A DNA stretch of 11,433 bases from an uncultured Clostridium sp. (GTDB lineage: Bacteria > Bacillota_A > Clostridia > Lachnospirales > Lachnospiraceae): positions 1-11,433 of the forward strand of contig CAMAMD010000033.1 of assembly GCA_945836785.1 (NCBI GenBank). The letters are read 5' to 3'. Of this stretch, positions 7,318-11,433 are shown piece by piece (within the stretch, counting starts at the first letter, position 1; each line of letters opens with the position of its first letter). The translations under genes were made by a program, and so were the position numbers. Under the pieces are notes generated by a model, which had not been told where the DNA came from, ran no database searches, and worked only from the letters and a program-made list of their open reading frames with translations.

Positions 7318-8034
7318 TTACTCGACAAAGGTATGATTGGCTTTTATGATTCCCCTTGGCAGTGCATCTTTTGAGTTTTTCCATGGCTCATTTTTGTAAC
7401 GATAATCGAATTTATCGATAAACCATCCGATGTCTCCATTGACGCGTTCCATGTTATCAAAATACACCTTGTTCAGTATGGTGAGAAATTCACTGTATGC
7501 ATCCTTGGACAACTTTTGACTGCCATAATCATACAACATACCGTAATGGCAGGTGCAGAAGCCTTTGCTGTTCTTGAATTTTTCATGGAAAGATTTATCT
7601 TTTTTCCAGAGGTGGAAAATGGTATCAACATAGCGCTCAAAGGTTTTTTCCACACGCTCACAGATAAAGCATGTGCTCTCCAGTTTGCGTATATATTCAC
7701 CTACGGAGGATGCTGCCTGTTTTTTGAACAAACCGCCCGAAGAGGCAGGATTTTTTTCACTTAACTCTTTTAAATCCTTGATTGTTTTGTCTGTGTGGGT
7801 TTTGAGCATGAGAGCGAGTCCCAGTCTGTTTTTCTCACCATAAAGAATGCGTATATGATGACTGCAGAAACCGAGTTTGTCTGTCATTGCCCGGTTATCG
7901 TCCTCCATATAGCTTGGTCCCATCGTGTATTCAATGGCATTTTGTTCCAGTTGTTTTTGCATGGCACAGAGAGGACATTCGCAGTCAGTCTCAAATGCGT
8001 CGTTTACGGGAATCGTGTATAATTGTTCGGCCAT
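7318..8034 (-). CDS. DUF6062 family protein with duplicated Cys/His metal-binding motifs
   Basis: A 238-aa protein recognised as DUF6062, a Firmicutes family of unknown function. Two sets of the same pattern are visible. The first is C20-P-L-C23 followed by GFCSHH (C57, H59, H60); the second is C122-F-I-C125 followed by GFCTCH (C160, C162, H163). This suggests two pseudo-repeats, each binding a metal ion, probably zinc. Other family-like features are YTIPVNDAF at the N-terminus, GPSYMEDDNRAMTDKLGFC (39-57) and NRLGLALMLKTHTDK (69-83). There is no signal peptide or membrane helix, so a cytoplasmic location is likely. On the minus strand a ribosome site AAAGGAGA (complement of 8040-8047) sits 5 bases before the ATG. 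The gene converges on the glnS cluster and diverges from the glycosylase gene. Some database entries label relatives as ABC transporter substrate-binding proteins; nothing in this sequence supports that. Confidence 0.82.
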   Translation of the reverse strand: MAEQLYTIPVNDAFETDCECPLCAMQKQLEQNAIEYTMGPSYMEDDNRAMTDKLGFCSHHIRILYGEKNRLGLALMLKTHTDKTIKDLKELSEKNPASSGGLFKKQAASSVGEYIRKLESTCFICERVEKTFERYVDTIFHLWKKDKSFHEKFKNSKGFCTCHYGMLYDYGSQKLSKDAYSEFLTILNKVYFDNMERVNGDIGWFIDKFDYRYKNEPWKNSKDALPRGIIKANHTFVE

Positions 8035-8164
8035 AGGGTTCTCCTTTCATCAAATACGTTTTTGTCATTCTGAAACTGCGCATTATGAATATCTCATGTC
8101 ACAGCATGAATGATTTACAATTATTTTCTAATATAGAATCTATTATATATGATTCCGGGCAGAC

Positions 8165-8193
8165 TTGCAAAACATATCTGCGTCCTGTACAAT
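8165..8193 (+). promoter_or_regulatory. Candidate promoter for the OGG-type glycosylase gene
   Basis: TTGCAA (8165-8170) and TACAAT (8188-8193) are 17 bases apart, within the 270-base divergent interval 8035-8304. It would give a leader of about 105 bases. The rest of this interval is AT-rich, and I saw no convincing hairpin, operator or small gene in it. I also found no clear promoter on the minus strand for the DUF6062 gene. Confidence 0.42.
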
Positions 8194-8304
8194 GCCATTA
8201 TGTCGGCAAAAATATGTATGGAGATGTCCGGACAGAAATCAACATTTCACCTGTCATCTATAAATATACAGAAGATTTGGGAATATGCAGGAGATAAAAC
8301 GAAT

Positions 8305-9195
8305 ATGAATATATACAGTAGGAATCATAATCTGATATTGGATGACGTGCCTGATTTTGATATTGCGGATATTTTGGAGTGTGGGCAGTGTTTTCATTTT
8401 GCATGCATAGGGGATCATGATTACATTGTGTGTGCAAAGGGATGTGTTCTGCATATAAATCAGATTTTGGATGAAAATGGTACAAGCAGGATTGTGCTAT
8501 ATGATACGACAGAGGAGGAATATCAGAAAATATGGCGTGATTACTTTGATATGGATACGGATTATGGGAGTATAAAAAACAGAATTGTTGAGTTGGATGA
8601 CAGGCTTGCGCCGGCGGTTCAGGCAAAAGCGGGAATTCGTATTCTGCATCAGGATTTTTTTGAAACACTGATTTCTTTTATCATATCACAAAATAAGCAG
8701 ATTCCTCATATTCGCCAGCTTGTGGAAACACTTTCAAAACAGTATGGGACGAAGGTGGCAGGACCTGACGGTTCTCTCGGATATTTATTTCCTACGGTAG
8801 AGCAGTTGTATCCAGTGAGTGAGGAAGCATTACGCGGGTGTAAAGTTGGTTTTCGGGCACCGTACATACGTGATGCGGTGGAAAAGATATATCGGGGAGA
8901 AATACAGGAGGAAGCGTTAAGACGAATGTCAGTCTCTGAGGCAAGGACAACGCTCATGTCCATTCGTGGCGTAGGGGAAAAGGTGGCAAATTGTGTATTG
9001 CTATTTGGACTTGGACGTGCGGAGGTATTTCCTGTGGATGTGTGGATGAAACGCATTATGGAAGAACTTTATTTTCATAAGTCTGCAACAAAAGAAGAAA
9101 TAGAACGTTTTGCGGCTGAACATTTCGAAGAATATGCAGGATATGCACAGCAATACCTGTTTTTTTACGGGCGCGAAAATGGGATTGGAAAATAA
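8305..9195 (+). CDS. OGG1-family 8-oxoguanine DNA glycosylase / AP lyase
   Basis: A base-excision repair enzyme expected to remove 8-oxoguanine from DNA and nick the abasic site. The 296-aa protein has an OGG_N domain (about 1-110, with ECGQCFHF, comparable to GQSFRW of human OGG1), then a helix-hairpin-helix GPD domain. ISQNKQIPHI (about 127-136) corresponds to the SSNNNI region of OGG1. The hairpin IRGVGEKVANC carries the predicted Schiff-base Lys (K226), and FPVDVWM carries the catalytic Asp (D245), matching K249 and D268 of human OGG1. The frame is open back to 8149, but those 52 residues have no OGG-like character. ATG 8305 is preceded by AGGAG at 8289-8293 and starts just before the OGG_N motifs, so I chose it; the 11-base spacing is slightly long. 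The gene appears to be transcribed alone. Specificity for 8-oxoG over other oxidised bases is inferred from the family. Confidence 0.88.
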   Translation: MNIYSRNHNLILDDVPDFDIADILECGQCFHFACIGDHDYIVCAKGCVLHINQILDENGTSRIVLYDTTEEEYQKIWRDYFDMDTDYGSIKNRIVELDDRLAPAVQAKAGIRILHQDFFETLISFIISQNKQIPHIRQLVETLSKQYGTKVAGPDGSLGYLFPTVEQLYPVSEEALRGCKVGFRAPYIRDAVEKIYRGEIQEEALRRMSVSEARTTLMSIRGVGEKVANCVLLFGLGRAEVFPVDVWMKRIMEELYFHKSATKEEIERFAAEHFEEYAGYAQQYLFFYGRENGIGK

Positions 9196-9264
9196 TATAT
9201 ATATGTTTTGCTGGGGGATGTCTGAAAAAAATGTGTATAAAATGTTAAAAGTTAAAATTAGGGG

Positions 9265-9292
9265 TTGATTTTTTCTAGAAAATGGTTAAAAT
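9265..9292 (+). promoter_or_regulatory. Sigma-A promoter of the groES-groEL operon
   Basis: TTGATT (9265-9270) and TAAAAT (9287-9292) are 16 bases apart. The predicted start near 9299 lies just ahead of the CIRCE operator, the usual arrangement. The spacer contains a perfect 12-base palindrome TTTTCTAGAAAA (9271-9282), and upstream lies AT-rich DNA with tandem GTTAAAA (9244-9257) that could act as an UP element. Confidence 0.7.
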
Positions 9293-9302
9293 AAGAACTA
9301 TG

Positions 9303-9329
9303 TTAGCACTCAATGAAAGCGAGTGCTAA
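9303..9329. promoter_or_regulatory. CIRCE operator (HrcA binding site)
   Basis: TTAGCACTC (9303-9311), a 9-base spacer, and GAGTGCTAA (9321-9329) form the perfect consensus CIRCE inverted repeat. In Firmicutes the HrcA repressor binds it and blocks chaperonin transcription until heat or unfolded protein titrates GroEL. It lies 27 bases before the groES start, between the promoter and the ribosome site. Confidence 0.98.
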
Positions 9330-9356
9330 AAACAAAATTGTTAGGAGGAATATGAA

Positions 9357-9641
9357 ATGAAGTTATCACCTTTAGGAGACAGAGTAGTATTAAAAGAGTC
9401 AGTTGCAGAAGAAACAACAAAGTCAGGTATTGTTTTACCATCACAGGCAAAAGAAAAACCACAGTATGCAGAGGTTGTTGAAGTTGGCCCTGGAGCTGTT
9501 GTGGACGGCGAGAAGGTACCGATGGAGGTTAAGCCGGGAGATAAAGTTATTTATTCCAAGTATGCAGGCACTGAGGTTAAGCTTGGGGACGATGAGTTCA
9601 TCATTGTAAAGCAGTCAGACATTCTTGCGATTGTAAAATAA
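9357..9641 (+). CDS. groES: Co-chaperonin GroES (Hsp10)
   Basis: A 94-aa protein, the standard length, that forms the seven-subunit lid of the GroEL folding chamber in the cytoplasm. The N-terminal LSPLGDRVVLK, the mobile loop around residues 16-33 (EETTKSGIVLPSQAKEK) with its hydrophobic IVL contact for GroEL, and the C-terminal half containing VKPGDKVIYSKYAGTEVK are all present. AGGAGG at 9343-9348 precedes the ATG at 9357. A nearer ATG at 9352 is in another frame and stops at once. It is the first gene of a two-gene heat-shock operon under CIRCE, with groEL 39 bases downstream. Confidence 0.98.
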   Translation: MKLSPLGDRVVLKESVAEETTKSGIVLPSQAKEKPQYAEVVEVGPGAVVDGEKVPMEVKPGDKVIYSKYAGTEVKLGDDEFIIVKQSDILAIVK

Positions 9642-9662
9642 ATGATCATGAAATGAAAATAG

Positions 9663-11309
<1,647 letters not shown>

Positions 11310-11317
11310 TCACCTGA

Positions 11318-11431
11318 GCCATGCGTATTTATATCATCAAGCCGTTGAGAGCTTGCTCTCAGTAAGGCTTGAGGGTATAAATACATAGGGCGAAGCCCTC
11401 TACCGAGCCGAAGGCGAGGTAGAAGCATGGC
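11318..11431. other. Cloverleaf-like nest of inverted repeats downstream of groEL
   Basis: Six stems can be drawn in 114 bases. The outer stem is GCCATGC (11318-11324) with GCATGGC (11425-11431). Inside it, GTATTTATA (11325-11333) pairs with TATAAATAC (11376-11384). Within that, TCAAGCC (11337-11343) pairs with GGCTTGA (11366-11372), enclosing TGAGAG/CTCTCA (11346-11351 and 11356-11361) with a CTTG loop. Beside this arm are the hairpins AGGGC-GAA-GCCCT (11387-11399) and CTACC/GGTAG (11400-11404 and 11418-11422), the latter with an inner GCC-GAA-GGC. It could be a palindromic intergenic repeat, a structured RNA or the operon terminator. No T-run is seen, but the window ends two bases later. 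Confidence 0.6.
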
Positions 11432-11433
11432 GA

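Noticed and set aside
8149..8304. 52-residue N-terminal extension of the OGG-type glycosylase
   Set aside because: It has no family resemblance, it overlaps the candidate promoter, and a ribosome site is seen before ATG 8305 instead.
11318..11431. tRNA gene suggested by the cloverleaf shape
   Set aside because: It has no T-loop GTTCRA sequence, no proper anticodon arm, a wrong arm layout and an over-long total length.

Overview
The window looks like the chromosome of an anaerobic Clostridia bacterium, most likely a Lachnospiraceae. Supporting signs are moderately AT-rich DNA, strong AGGAGG ribosome sites, a CIRCE-controlled groES-groEL pair, a glnS gene, DUF2225 and DUF6062 proteins, and surface proteins built from SH3b, cadherin-like, cohesin and dockerin modules. 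The genus cannot be fixed from the sequence alone. There are nine convincing genes and no rRNA, tRNA, CRISPR array or transposase. No gene-free stretch exceeds 300 bases.

Region 1 (27-3668) is a two-gene surface unit. The first gene encodes a secreted glucosaminidase-type peptidoglycan hydrolase ending in a type I dockerin. 24 bases later comes a protein with a signal peptide, a cohesin domain, a cadherin-like domain, a duplicated unknown module, one membrane helix and an acidic cytoplasmic tail. A dockerin enzyme beside a membrane-anchored cohesin suggests a small cellulosome-like docking system used for cell-wall remodelling rather than plant polysaccharide breakdown. This is the most interesting feature of the window.

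Region 2 (3680-7045) has a good sigma-A promoter followed by glnS, a DUF2225 zinc-ribbon protein whose ribosome site overlaps the glnS stop, and a cytoplasmic protein resembling circularly permuted NlpC/P60 (YiiX-like) enzymes. The three are tightly spaced and probably co-transcribed.

Region 3 (7046-7317) lies between convergent genes and is filled by a roughly 250-base imperfect inverted repeat. It has a terminator-like 17-bp core stem and possible 8-base flanking direct repeats, so it resembles a miniature mobile element that now acts as a two-way terminator.

Region 4 holds a minus-strand DUF6062 protein with two copies of a Cys/His metal-site pattern (7318-8034), then a divergent OGG1-family DNA glycosylase gene (8305-9195). 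The 270 bases between them contain a possible promoter for the glycosylase.

Region 5 (9265-11309) is the groES-groEL chaperonin operon with a sigma-A promoter and a perfect CIRCE operator for HrcA. Just after groEL the window ends in a multi-armed, cloverleaf-like set of nested inverted repeats (11318-11431) of unknown function.
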